Source of the DNA: JANQLU01 sp964434955
Lineage (GTDB): Bacteria; Planctomycetota; Planctomycetia; Pirellulales; Pirellulaceae
NCBI GenBank assembly: GCA_964434955.1
Contig: CAYSXI010000076.1
Span: forward strand, 1-22,379
Direction: 5' to 3'
Length of the DNA stretch: 22,379 bases
The translations under genes and the position numbers were made by a program. Under the pieces are notes generated by a model. That model was not told where the DNA came from and made no database searches. It was given only the letters and a program-made list of their open reading frames with translations. Below are positions 1 through 7,090 of the stretch, in pieces. Every line of letters starts with the position of its first letter. The stretch's first letter is position 1.

Positions 1-2089
1 CTTGGACGTCAAACGACTGGAGGTCGGCAAGATCACCGATCGAATCCAGATAGCCGGACTCCCAAATTCGATTGCCGTCCGGATCGATCAAAACAACGTT
101 GAGCCAGAGTTGCGGTTGAGCGCCAAGCGAACCGCTGGGCATGTTATGGCCCGAGTTGAGACTCGTGACGCAGTAATGAAATTTGAGAGACTGCCCTACC
201 CTGCGTTCTTTCTTGTTGAAGTAAGGGCCGTCGATTCGGGAACTGTTTTCGTACAGTTGCCGGCGAACGTCTTTTTTGTATGCCAGTTTCTTCAAATTGG
301 CATCGACGATTTCTCGAGCGTCGTAGCGGTCGTCTGCTTCGCGCCAAATGGGCGGAAAGTAGGGACGGATTTTTCCTTCCGCAACGGCGTCTTCAAATCT
401 GTCCGTGCCCCAGCCCGAGCGCCAGTCAAACTGCAGCCATTCATTGACCGTCCAGCGATCGGCGTCAGGTGTGATGGGAAAAATTCCCGGGTGGGCGATC
501 GAGTAGCCCGGACCATAAAACATATGATTGGAATGTTTCCGGTAAGGATCGATGATCTTGTTGTTAACAACGGCGGCCGGCCCAATTGAATAGCCCTCGG
601 CTTGGCCTGGGACACGTCCCATGTGGCAATCCTGACAAGTGATTCCTTGCTTGAATGCCGGGCTCGCGCGATATTGATCCCAGACGACTTCGAGCTTGAT
701 TCCCGGTTTCACGGCGACCTGATGGCAGGACATACAGAAAGAGCTTTGGGAAAGCTGCTCGAACTTGATTCCGCGTCGGTGGATGGCTTGGCCAGGAGAT
801 TTGGGATCGGGCCGATCTTTGATTTTGAAATGATCTTTGTGTTTGAGCGATTTGGCGACTCCCATTCCATCGCCCGCACCGTAGACGGGATCGTAAATAT
901 CTCCCGGTTCGATTCGTCGCTCACCATCGGATTTGTTGTAAGCTTCTTTGACTCGATGGCAGGCAATGCATGTGACGCCTTCGCGGAAAACTTTTGGGCC
1001 GTCCCATATCGCCTGATCACGCCGAAGTTTCATTGTGGTGGCAACCGGCGCGTGGCATCGCAAACAAAAATAGCCAATGGTTCCCTGTGACAACTTGTTA
1101 ATGGTGTCTTCGAAACGATGAAACATTGGCGAGATTGAAGCGTACGCATGGCTTGAGCCGGCCCACTCCTCGTAAATTTGTTGATGGCAGGCTCGACATT
1201 CGTCGGCCGACGGATACTTCGTCCGCGAAAATACGTCCGGGTCAATCCCGCAATCGCCGTAGGCGACGGCCTTGTCTTTTCCCTTCGCACCGGCGTTCCG
1301 TTCACGCCTTGCAGCCGATGCCTTTGCGTGAGGATTGTAGTTGGCGAATTGATTGGCGGACGTCAGCTCAACCGCGTGGCCTGTGTTGGCTTTGCGGTCG
1401 AGCGAGAAATTCTGTTCGCGCAACGGGTGGGACTCGCGGTGGTTGGCTTTCGGCGGAATCGGATAACGAAATCCGTTTGTTTGTCCTGCCGACTTACGCT
1501 GAAAGCTTGGAGGCGTTGCGAATTCTTGGTGACTGGGATTTAAACGCCGGTTCGCCGGCGAGCTGTGGCCGGATTGAGCATGCGTGCCAGGGAAGTATCT
1601 CTGGCCCATTTCCGAAGTGCCATTCTGGCCAATTCGTTTCCCTTCCGTCCGTTGCTGATAGGGCCTTTCCTTCTGGCGGGGTCCATCCTGCTGATGCGAC
1701 TTGTTCTTCTGATGAGGACCGTCCTGGGTATTGACGAATTTTTGAAGTCCCGGCAGATCCGAAACGCAGACGGGTGGAAGCTTTTTGAGCTCCTCAAGTT
1801 GTTCTTTGTTGAAATTCGGCTGGCGAGTGTAGGGATTCGAAAAGTATCGATGGGGATCGTTTTCCAGGTGATTTACCTGCCGAACATGGGGATCCGCGTG
1901 AACTTGCCCGGAATTCTGGTGTCGATTCTGAGCCTGTGATGAACTTGGGACATCCTTCAAGGGGCCCGTATCGGGAATGAGATTTCCGGATTCACCACCG
2001 CTCGGCTCTGGATTGATCCAAGCGCATGCGGCGACGTAAACGACGAAAAGGGCTCCGCCAACGAGCAAAACGGGCAATATTCTGGCCAT
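1..2089 (-). CDS. Multihaem c-type cytochrome (cytochrome c554-like), C-terminus outside window
   Basis: The reading frame is open from the ATG at 2089-2087 to the window edge, 696 codons without a stop. Five CXXCH haem-binding motifs are visible: CRACH (Cys298), CLRCH (342), CIACH (374), CMSCH (452) and CQDCH (485). The context of the first, with an Ile-Tyr-x-x-Trp and a Ser-His shortly after it, resembles the cytochrome c554/c' family. The N-terminus is a signal sequence ending in VAAC at 19-22, which fits a lipobox, so the protein may be an outer-facing lipoprotein; a signal anchor is the alternative. Residues 30-290 form a Gln/Asn/His/Ser-rich, apparently disordered linker. The last 150 visible residues look beta-rich and carry no further haem motif. 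The inferred role is periplasmic or surface electron transfer; the redox partner is unknown. The gene is divergent from rpmJ, 309 nt apart, and its Shine-Dalgarno sequence is weak. Confidence 0.88.
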   Translation of the reverse strand, partial: MARILPVLLVGGALFVVYVAACAWINPEPSGGESGNLIPDTGPLKDVPSSSQAQNRHQNSGQVHADPHVRQVNHLENDPHRYFSNPYTRQPNFNKEQLEELKKLPPVCVSDLPGLQKFVNTQDGPHQKNKSHQQDGPRQKERPYQQRTEGKRIGQNGTSEMGQRYFPGTHAQSGHSSPANRRLNPSHQEFATPPSFQRKSAGQTNGFRYPIPPKANHRESHPLREQNFSLDRKANTGHAVELTSANQFANYNPHAKASAARRERNAGAKGKDKAVAYGDCGIDPDVFSRTKYPSADECRACHQQIYEEWAGSSHAYASISPMFHRFEDTINKLSQGTIGYFCLRCHAPVATTMKLRRDQAIWDGPKVFREGVTCIACHRVKEAYNKSDGERRIEPGDIYDPVYGAGDGMGVAKSLKHKDHFKIKDRPDPKSPGQAIHRRGIKFEQLSQSSFCMSCHQVAVKPGIKLEVVWDQYRASPAFKQGITCQDCHMGRVPGQAEGYSIGPAAVVNNKIIDPYRKHSNHMFYGPGYSIAHPGIFPITPDADRWTVNEWLQFDWRSGWGTDRFEDAVAEGKIRPYFPPIWREADDRYDAREIVDANLKKLAYKKDVRRQLYENSSRIDGPYFNKKERRVGQSLKFHYCVTSLNSGHNMPSGSLGAQPQLWLNVVLIDPDGNRIWESGYLDSIGDLADLQSFDVQ

Positions 2090-2398
2090 TTGCTTTCGAA
2101 ATCCCGAAAAGCGAACATAACAAACAGACTCAACTTGAATTATCGAATCGTTAACACCCTTAAATTGAGTGGACCCAACGCAAAGGGAAATGTCGACCAG
2201 AATTGCCTATTTTTACATTTCGCGCGGTGTCCTGCCGTCGTTGGGGCATCGGCTTTTGGGCGGAATCAGGCAGGCGCGGAATGCCCAAAAAAAAGCGAAT
2301 AAGGGTAGGTTTTTGCCACTTGAACAGATGTCGAGGCAAGCCTTATACTGGTTGGCTTTCCAAAATCCAGTTTTCGAAGTAATTGTTGGTGATTTACG
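2090..2398. other. Divergent intergenic region between the cytochrome and rpmJ
   Basis: This 309-nt stretch has no convincing gene. It contains the likely rpmJ promoter (2320-2349) and must also carry the promoter of the minus-strand cytochrome. For the cytochrome I see only weak AT-rich candidates around 2130-2170. Short open frames here show no protein-like composition or Shine-Dalgarno sequence. Confidence 0.6.
2320..2349 (+). promoter_or_regulatory. Likely sigma-70-type promoter of rpmJ
   Basis: A -35 element TTGAAC (2320-2325) and a -10 element TATACT (2344-2349) are separated by 18 nt. The -10 matches the TATAAT consensus at five of six positions. Transcription would start near 2356, leaving a leader of about 43 nt before rpmJ. 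This is the best promoter match upstream of the ribosomal block. Confidence 0.55.
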
Positions 2399-2512
2399 AT
2401 GAAAGTCCGCGCGAGCGTCAAACGAATTTGCGAGAATTGTAAGGTAGTTCGACGCAAGGGAAAGGTTTACATCGTTTGCTCCAATCCGCGTCACAAACAG
2501 CGGCAGGGTTAG
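2399..2512 (+). CDS. rpmJ: 50S ribosomal protein L36
   Basis: This gene encodes a 37-residue protein, MKVRASVKRICENCK at the start and RHKQRQG at the end, which is the typical length and sequence of bacterial L36. It is the zinc-ribbon type: Cys11, Cys14, Cys27 and His32 are all present. L36 binds 23S rRNA in the large subunit. A GGTGA element about 7 nt upstream serves as the ribosome binding site, and a good promoter lies at 2320-2349. In most bacteria rpmJ follows infA and directly precedes rpsM. Here nothing ribosomal lies upstream and rpsM is 382 nt downstream. Confidence 0.97.
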   Translation: MKVRASVKRICENCKVVRRKGKVYIVCSNPRHKQRQG

Positions 2513-2894
2513 ACGTCAAAGTCGATCATTCTCGACGATTTACGGGCTCGAAATCGATCGTTTCAATCCTTGAAAATTCAGTCATTGATTGGACATCGAG
2601 TGTCGATAACCTTTAGTCGATTGTAATCGAACTTTGGCTGTGAATGGTTTTTACGTGCCTCGTTGTTGTTGTCCGCTTGGAAGGCAGTATTTCGAATTTG
2701 GTAATTGCATCGACCAGCCGTTTCGATGCAGAAACACGTGTTTTGGTGAAGAGCCTTTTTCATCTTTGGTGGCTGTGCCGAAAAAGGTTTCGAAAGAGAA
2801 CACGCCATAAAGCCGTTGAAATTATGAATGCCGGAATCGGCACATTAGATAATCAAAACAGATTCGCGATCGGGCGAAGTCGAAGGAGTCATCA
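2513..2894 (+). other. Long rpmJ-rpsM spacer, possible leader or promoter region
   Basis: This 382-nt stretch has no recognisable gene. An open frame from 2644 that runs into rpsM in another phase has no protein-like character. Several short dyads are visible: TTTCAA/TTGAAA (2561-2575), TCGATT/AATCGA around 2617-2630, and TGCCG-GAAT-CGGCA at 2829-2842, about 50 nt before rpsM. There is no clear terminator after rpmJ and no strong promoter match, so whether rpsM is co-transcribed with rpmJ is open. Confidence 0.5.
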
Positions 2895-3278
2895 ATGCCG
2901 CGTTTGTTGGGTGTAGACATTCCAAACGATCGAAAGACGGTCATTTCGTTAACCTATTTGTTTGGTGTTGGGCACAAGACCGCGCGCGACCTTTGTCACA
3001 AAGCGGGTGTTGATCAGGACAAACGAGCTCGGGATCTTTCCGATGAAGAGCTGAGTAGCTTGGCAATGGTGTTGGAACGCGACTACACCGTCGAGGGTGC
3101 TTTGCGACGTCAGGTTCAGCAGAGCATCAACCGGTTGCGGGACATTAAATGTTACCGTGGGATTCGCCACCGGGTTGGTTTGCCGGTTCGTGGTCAACGA
3201 ACCAAAACAAATGCCCGCACGCGAAAAGGACCGAAGAAAACGGTCGCGGGCAAGAAGGGCGTCAAGGATCTTCGCTAG
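2895..3278 (+). CDS. rpsM: 30S ribosomal protein S13
   Basis: This gene encodes 127 residues that match S13 throughout. The N-terminus contains GVDIPNDRKTVISLTYLFGV. The conserved RGIRHRVGLPVRGQRTKTNA stretch lies near residues 90-110, and the tail is basic. S13 sits in the head of the small subunit and contacts tRNA and the large subunit. The ATG is preceded by AAGGAG (2883-2888), a strong Shine-Dalgarno. The length is normal for the family. rpsK follows after 103 nt. Confidence 0.97.
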   Translation: MPRLLGVDIPNDRKTVISLTYLFGVGHKTARDLCHKAGVDQDKRARDLSDEELSSLAMVLERDYTVEGALRRQVQQSINRLRDIKCYRGIRHRVGLPVRGQRTKTNARTRKGPKKTVAGKKGVKDLR

Positions 3279-3336
3279 TTTGGTTTGGTGAAGGTTGTCT
3301 TGGCCAACGAAACAAGGCAGGTATTCAATTTGATTT

Positions 3337-3357
3337 GCCGGATGCCAATCGTCCGGC
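3337..3357 (+). other. Small hairpin upstream of rpsK
   Basis: GCCGGA (3337-3342) and TCCGGC (3352-3357) can form a 6-bp stem with a 9-nt loop, ending 24 nt before the GTG start of rpsK. No U-tract follows, so it is not a terminator. A role in translational control is only a guess. Confidence 0.3.
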
Positions 3358-3381
3358 GGGTGGAACCAGGAAAAGAAACAA

Positions 3382-3762
3382 GTGGCAAAGCAAAAAAAAC
3401 GACGAGTACGACGCAACGTTTCTCATGGCATTGTTCACATCAATGCCACCTTCAATAACACAACCGTGACGATTACGGACACCAAGGGCGACGTATTGTG
3501 TTGGGCCAGTGCGGGAACTTGCCAATTCAAGGGGAGTCGCAAGAGCACTCCTTTTGCCGGGCAAAGTGCGGCTCAGCAAGCGGCTGAGAAAGCGATCAAG
3601 TTTGGGATGAAAGAAGTTGACGTCCGCGTCAAAGGTCCTGGCAGCGGTCGCGAGAGTGCCATCACAGCGCTCCAGCAAGCTGGTTTGAACGTCAAAACGA
3701 TTGAGGATCGAACGCCGATTCCTCACAACGGATGCCGACCACCCAAGAAACGTCGCGTCTAA
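3382..3762 (+). CDS. rpsK: 30S ribosomal protein S11
   Basis: This gene encodes 126 residues typical of S11: a basic N-terminus, the core GIVHINATFNNTTVTITD near residues 17-34, SRKSTPFAGQSAA in the middle, and the conserved C-terminal NGCRPPKKRRV. S11 forms part of the platform of the small subunit near the mRNA exit. The start is GTG, read as Met, preceded by AGGAAA 8-13 nt upstream; no other start gives the conserved N-terminus. The next gene is rpoA, so rpsD, which often lies between them in bacteria, is missing. Confidence 0.97.
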   Translation: MAKQKKRRVRRNVSHGIVHINATFNNTTVTITDTKGDVLCWASAGTCQFKGSRKSTPFAGQSAAQQAAEKAIKFGMKEVDVRVKGPGSGRESAITALQQAGLNVKTIEDRTPIPHNGCRPPKKRRV

Positions 3763-3829
3763 AATTATCCTCGTTGGCGTAGCTGCCAATTCGTGTCCCA
3801 ATAGAGCATTTCATTTCGTCGCTTATTCG

Positions 3830-3846
3830 GATTCCGGACGGGAATC
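3830..3846 (+). other. Small hairpin upstream of rpoA
   Basis: GATTCC (3830-3835) and GGAATC (3841-3846) form a 6-bp stem with a 5-nt loop, 33 nt before the rpoA ATG. It has no U-tract. Together with the hairpin before rpsK it could be a processing or translational control site, but it may be chance. Confidence 0.25.
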
Positions 3847-3879
3847 GGGATCAATAGCAAACTAGAAACGGAGAATTTC

Positions 3880-4869
3880 ATGCATATTCGATGGCGTGGT
3901 TTGGAACTTCCAAGTGTAGTTGAATGTGAACGTGAAACCTTGACGGCGACTTACGGCAAGTTTTTTGCTGAGCCGTTTGAGCGTGGATTTGGAACGACCA
4001 TCGGCAACAGCCTTCGCCGAATTCTTTTGTCCAGCCTCGAAGGGAGCGCGGTTTACCAGCTCAAGATTCGTGGAGCCAATCACGAGTTTTCATCGATCCC
4101 AGGCGTCCTGGAAGACGTGACCGAGATCGTTCTCAATGTGAAAGCACTGGTTGTCAAAAATAACTCGGATCAGATGAAAGTCATCACGATCGAGAAGTCG
4201 ACGGCAGGACCGATCACGGCCGCGGATATTCAAACCGGCGGAGAGGTTGAAATCGTCAACCCGGATCATCTGATTGCTACGTTGACCGACGATGTTCCAT
4301 TCATGATGGAAATGGTGGTTCATAATGGTCGCGGATATGTTCCCGCCAGTGAACACACGAGCACCGAAAATGAGATTGGTATCATTCCAATTGATGCCGT
4401 TTACAGCCCGGTAACTCGCGTTCGATACCATATCGATGAAACGCGGGTTGGCCAAAAAACAAACTACGACAAGTTGTCGCTTGAGATTTGGACGGATGGT
4501 TCCATCGGCCCCGAAATGGCTTTGGTGGAAGCAGCGAAGATCATGCGTAAGCACTTGAACCCGTTCGTGCAATACTCGGAACTGGGGCAGCAAGTTCATT
4601 CGCAACCTCGTAATGCGAGTGGCTTGAACGCGGCGATTGAAGCGAAATTGAATATTACCTTGGCAGAGATGCACTTGTCGGTTCGAGCCAACAATTGCCT
4701 TGAGAATGCCAACATCCAGACGGTTCGGGATCTGGTTCAGTACACCGAAGACCAACTGATGGAGCTTCGCAATTTTGGCGATACGACTTTGACCGAAGTT
4801 CGCGAAAAACTTTCAGAGTACGGTTTGCACCTTGGAATGCGAGTTCCACCAGCACCAACCATTGGCTAA
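3880..4869 (+). CDS. rpoA: DNA-directed RNA polymerase subunit alpha
   Basis: This gene encodes 329 residues, the normal size for bacterial alpha. The N-terminal assembly domain (about 1-235) includes the conserved FAEPFERGFGTTIGNSLRRI near residues 29-48. A linker follows. The C-terminal DNA- and activator-binding domain (about 255-325) includes SVRANNCLENANIQTVRDLV and ends in a conserved Gly-Leu-His-Leu-Gly-Met. The alpha dimer nucleates RNA polymerase assembly, and the C-terminal domain contacts UP elements and activators. The ATG has GGAG 6 nt upstream (3870-3873). rplQ follows after 53 nt, the usual neighbour. Confidence 0.97.
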   Translation: MHIRWRGLELPSVVECERETLTATYGKFFAEPFERGFGTTIGNSLRRILLSSLEGSAVYQLKIRGANHEFSSIPGVLEDVTEIVLNVKALVVKNNSDQMKVITIEKSTAGPITAADIQTGGEVEIVNPDHLIATLTDDVPFMMEMVVHNGRGYVPASEHTSTENEIGIIPIDAVYSPVTRVRYHIDETRVGQKTNYDKLSLEIWTDGSIGPEMALVEAAKIMRKHLNPFVQYSELGQQVHSQPRNASGLNAAIEAKLNITLAEMHLSVRANNCLENANIQTVRDLVQYTEDQLMELRNFGDTTLTEVREKLSEYGLHLGMRVPPAPTIG

Positions 4870-4922
4870 TTGAAACTAACACAAACACAATAATGGATAT
4901 CCGATAGAAAACGGGTGTAATT

Positions 4923-5657
4923 ATGCGACATAGAAGACGCGGCCGTCACTTGGGACGCAGCTCCAGCCATCGAAAAGCGATGATGCGAAATATGGTCTGC
5001 AGTTTGTTCCTGACGGAACGTGATGATGAATTTTACGAAGGGCTCTATCAGGCCGACGGCAAAACCGAAGTGAAACCACCTCGGCACAAGGGGCGAATCG
5101 TAACAACACTTCAAAAGGCCAAGCACATCCGGCCGATGATCGAAAAGTGCATTACGATCGCTAAGAAAGCTTTGCCGCACGAAGAGCGAGCCTCTGAATT
5201 CGGTACGGATGAAGATCGTAATTCTGAAGGTTGGCGATCCTGGCGGAAGAGCGACAACTACCAGAAGTGGAATGAGGCGATGGCTCCAGCCGTTGCGGCA
5301 CGGCGACGTGTTTTCTCAATGCTTCGTGATAAAGAAGCCGTCGAGATCTTGTTCGATGAAATCGCACCTCGTTTTTCCGACCGTCCTGGCGGATACACAC
5401 GAATCATGCGATTGGCAACGCCTCGATTGGGTGATGCCGGTACACAGGCGATTCTTGAGCTTGTCGGCAAGAATGATCGCGTGAAAGCTGAATCGACGAA
5501 ACCCCAATTTGTCGCCGACGCGGATGAAGATACAAATGAGTCTTCGGCTCCTGAGTCGGAAGACGTCGCAAGTGAAGTTGCCGAGGATCAAGTCGCGGCA
5601 GACGAAGAGGTCGCGGACGAAGGGGCGGCCGATTCAGAAGAAAACGGGGACGATTAG
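4923..5657 (+). CDS. rplQ: 50S ribosomal protein L17, expanded form
   Basis: The conserved L17 core is clear: MRHRRRGRHLGRSSSHRKAM at the start, then RIVTTLQKAKHIRPMIEK (58-75) and APRFSDRPGGYTRIMRL (148-164). The protein is 244 residues, about twice the usual 115-130. The extra length is an insertion of roughly 25 residues at 32-56, a second of roughly 40 at 86-126 (Trp- and charge-rich), and a strongly acidic tail at about 190-244 rich in Glu, Asp and Ala. L17 lies near the polypeptide exit of the large subunit. The frame has no sign of a frameshift. A strong terminator follows 31 nt after the stop. Confidence 0.95.
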   Translation: MRHRRRGRHLGRSSSHRKAMMRNMVCSLFLTERDDEFYEGLYQADGKTEVKPPRHKGRIVTTLQKAKHIRPMIEKCITIAKKALPHEERASEFGTDEDRNSEGWRSWRKSDNYQKWNEAMAPAVAARRRVFSMLRDKEAVEILFDEIAPRFSDRPGGYTRIMRLATPRLGDAGTQAILELVGKNDRVKAESTKPQFVADADEDTNESSAPESEDVASEVAEDQVAADEEVADEGAADSEENGDD

Positions 5658-5688
5658 GTCTTCCACTTGCAATTCGTGCTAAGATGTT

Positions 5689-5719
5689 AAGCACCGGTCA
5701 TTGGATCGGTGCTTTTTTT
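5689..5719 (+). terminator. Rho-independent terminator after rplQ
   Basis: AAGCACCGGTC (5689-5699) pairs with GATCGGTGCTT (5704-5714) in an 11-bp stem with one G-T wobble and a 4-nt ATTG loop. A run of seven T follows (5713-5719). This is the best terminator in the window. It lies only 18 nt before the ATG of the next gene. Confidence 0.88.
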
Positions 5720-5737
5720 ATTGCTCAGGAATCAATC

Positions 5738-6241
5738 ATGAAAATTCAATCGCAAAAATTCTTTGCCATGTGCGGTCTTTTCTGCATGGTAATGATGGTC
5801 GCCTGTACTTCCGCCTTGGCTCAAGAAAAAGAAGCCAAGGATGACAAAGAACAGATTGCAAAAGCGGTCAAGGCCATCACCGGAAACTGGAAAGCGGATG
5901 CGGACGCTACCGAGAAATACCTTGATGGACTCGAAGATATCTCAGACGAAATGCGAGAACGAGCGTTGGAGTTCTGCGAAGAAGGCATCAACCTGGAATT
6001 CACGAAGGACATGAAGATGTCCGTCAAGGAATCCGATGTTGGAGAAGGCGAAAGCATGGGGTATGAAATTTCCAAAGTTGCATCCAAGAAAATGAAAACA
6101 GAGATTCAGGCCGCAGTCTCACGTGGTGATGACAAACAAAAGTTCACCATTCTTGTTCTGAGCAAGGATTCCATTGCAATCTCGCCTCCTGGTGATAATG
6201 ATCCTCCGCTCGTTTTCTCGCGAGTCAAGGAAAATCGCTAG
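5738..6241 (+). CDS. Small secreted protein of unknown function
   Basis: This gene encodes 167 residues. The start was placed at ATG 5738 because it has AGGA 7-10 nt upstream and gives a clean signal peptide: Lys-containing n-region, hydrophobic stretch at 8-22, then ALA-Gln at 26-29 for signal peptidase I. A Cys at 23 could instead make it a lipoprotein, although the -3 residue is Met. The mature part is charged, starting with a Lys/Glu-rich helix and then an Ile-Thr-Gly-Asn-Trp motif near 45-49. Alternating strands at the C-terminus suggest a small lipocalin-like or beta-sheet fold, but I do not recognise the family. It is flanked by intrinsic terminators on both sides. Confidence 0.8.
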   Translation: MKIQSQKFFAMCGLFCMVMMVACTSALAQEKEAKDDKEQIAKAVKAITGNWKADADATEKYLDGLEDISDEMRERALEFCEEGINLEFTKDMKMSVKESDVGEGESMGYEISKVASKKMKTEIQAAVSRGDDKQKFTILVLSKDSIAISPPGDNDPPLVFSRVKENR

Positions 6242-6315
6242 GCAAATCGGCGACGGTCGACTTGAACGAAACCGAGGACTTGCATCGGTGGTTCAAGAAA
6301 CCGATTCTGACAAGG

Positions 6316-6346
6316 CACCGGCGGCCTGCCGGTGTTCTTTTCTTTT
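6316..6346 (+). terminator. Probable intrinsic terminator after the small secreted gene
   Basis: CACCGGC (6316-6322) and GCCGGTG (6328-6334) form a GC-rich 7-bp stem with a 5-nt loop, followed by the T-rich tract TTCTTTTCTTTT (6335-6346). It lies 75 nt after the stop of the secreted protein and 42 nt before the sigma factor start. Confidence 0.7.
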
Positions 6347-6387
6347 AAGTATCTTCGCTTGAATTCAATTGAGTTTGGGAACGCGAG

Positions 6388-7002
6388 TTGGACGAGCATT
6401 CGAACAATGAAAGTGTGTCAGAATGGGCGGCACAGTTGCGCGATGGAAATTCCGTGGCGCAAAACCGGATATTCGAACGCTATGCGGACCAAATCAGGAA
6501 TGTCGCCAGAAAGTATCTGAAGGGGGTCGAGCAAAAATCTTCCGATGAAGAAGATGTCGTGATCGAGGTGTTTAACAACCTGTTTGCCGGCTCCACAAGC
6601 GGACAGATTCCGGCAATTGAAAATCGCAATCACCTTTGGGGGCTATTGCTGGGAATCGCTCGCAATAAATCCCTGGAAAATATTCGCGGCAAAAACGCGC
6701 AGAAACGTGGAAGTGGGAAAGTTGCGACAGAATCTGCTTTCCACGCGGGGGATAACGAGATTCCCATGGGCATCAATCAGGTTGCCGGGAATCAGCAGGA
6801 TCCAGCAAGTCGATTTGAGTTGATTGACGAGTTGGACCGGCTGCTCGATTCCGTGTCGGATGAACTTTCGCGTCAAGTTTTGTTACTGCGACTGGCCAAT
6901 TTCAAGCGCTCTGAAGTCGCTGAAAAGCTCGGGTGTAGCGAGCGTACCGTCGAGAGAAAGTTCCGGAAGTTGCGAGAAGCCTTCGGGCGAGAAGAAGAAT
7001 AA
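6388..7002 (+). CDS. ECF-type RNA polymerase sigma factor
   Basis: This gene encodes 204 residues. Region 2 is seen at about 23-105: FERYADQIRNVARKYL, the acidic SSDEEDVVIEVFNNLF, then a Trp-containing ARNKSLENIRG helix. Region 4 at about 145-200 ends in the helix-turn-helix SEVAEKLGCSERTVERKFRK. It would direct RNA polymerase to a specific set of promoters, and it resembles the ECF-like families expanded in planctomycetes. An in-frame stop at 6370 leaves TTG 6388 as the first possible start; GTG 6415 is an alternative. The ribosome binding site is weak. No anti-sigma factor or protein kinase gene lies next to it, so the input signal cannot be read from context. Confidence 0.87.
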   Translation: MDEHSNNESVSEWAAQLRDGNSVAQNRIFERYADQIRNVARKYLKGVEQKSSDEEDVVIEVFNNLFAGSTSGQIPAIENRNHLWGLLLGIARNKSLENIRGKNAQKRGSGKVATESAFHAGDNEIPMGINQVAGNQQDPASRFELIDELDRLLDSVSDELSRQVLLLRLANFKRSEVAEKLGCSERTVERKFRKLREAFGREEE

Positions 7003-7026
7003 AAAACCGGGCGCGATGACCCGGTT
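7001..7026 (-). terminator. Intrinsic terminator of the PEP-CTERM gene
   Basis: On the minus strand AACCGGG (7026-7020), an 8-nt loop and CCCGGTT (7011-7005) form a 7-bp stem followed by a T run (7006-7001). It is 65 nt past the stop of the minus-strand PEP-CTERM gene and overlaps the stop codon of the convergent sigma factor. On the plus strand no T-tract follows, so it serves the minus strand. Confidence 0.75.
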
Positions 7027-7090
7027 GAAGTTCGTTGACCCGATGGAATTCCTGGGAACTGGTCGAACGCTTTGCTGCGTTTGTTTTTCG

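Noticed and set aside
292..615. Minus-strand open frame with an ATG inside the cytochrome region
   Set aside because: It is in a different frame from the haem-motif frame, which runs unbroken through the same stretch.
1126..1734. Long plus-strand open frame (202 codons)
   Set aside because: It lies opposite the cytochrome, whose frame carries five CXXCH motifs. The plus-strand translation has no domain or ribosome binding site.
2644..2916. Plus-strand open frame in the rpmJ-rpsM spacer
   Set aside because: It overlaps the rpsM start out of frame and has no Shine-Dalgarno sequence or family-like pattern.
4090..4755. Minus-strand open frame of 221 codons
   Set aside because: It is the reverse complement of rpoA, which is unambiguous on the plus strand.
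7005..7026. Hairpin considered as a terminator for the sigma factor gene
   Set aside because: The T-tract is present only when read on the minus strand; on the plus strand the stem is followed by mixed sequence.
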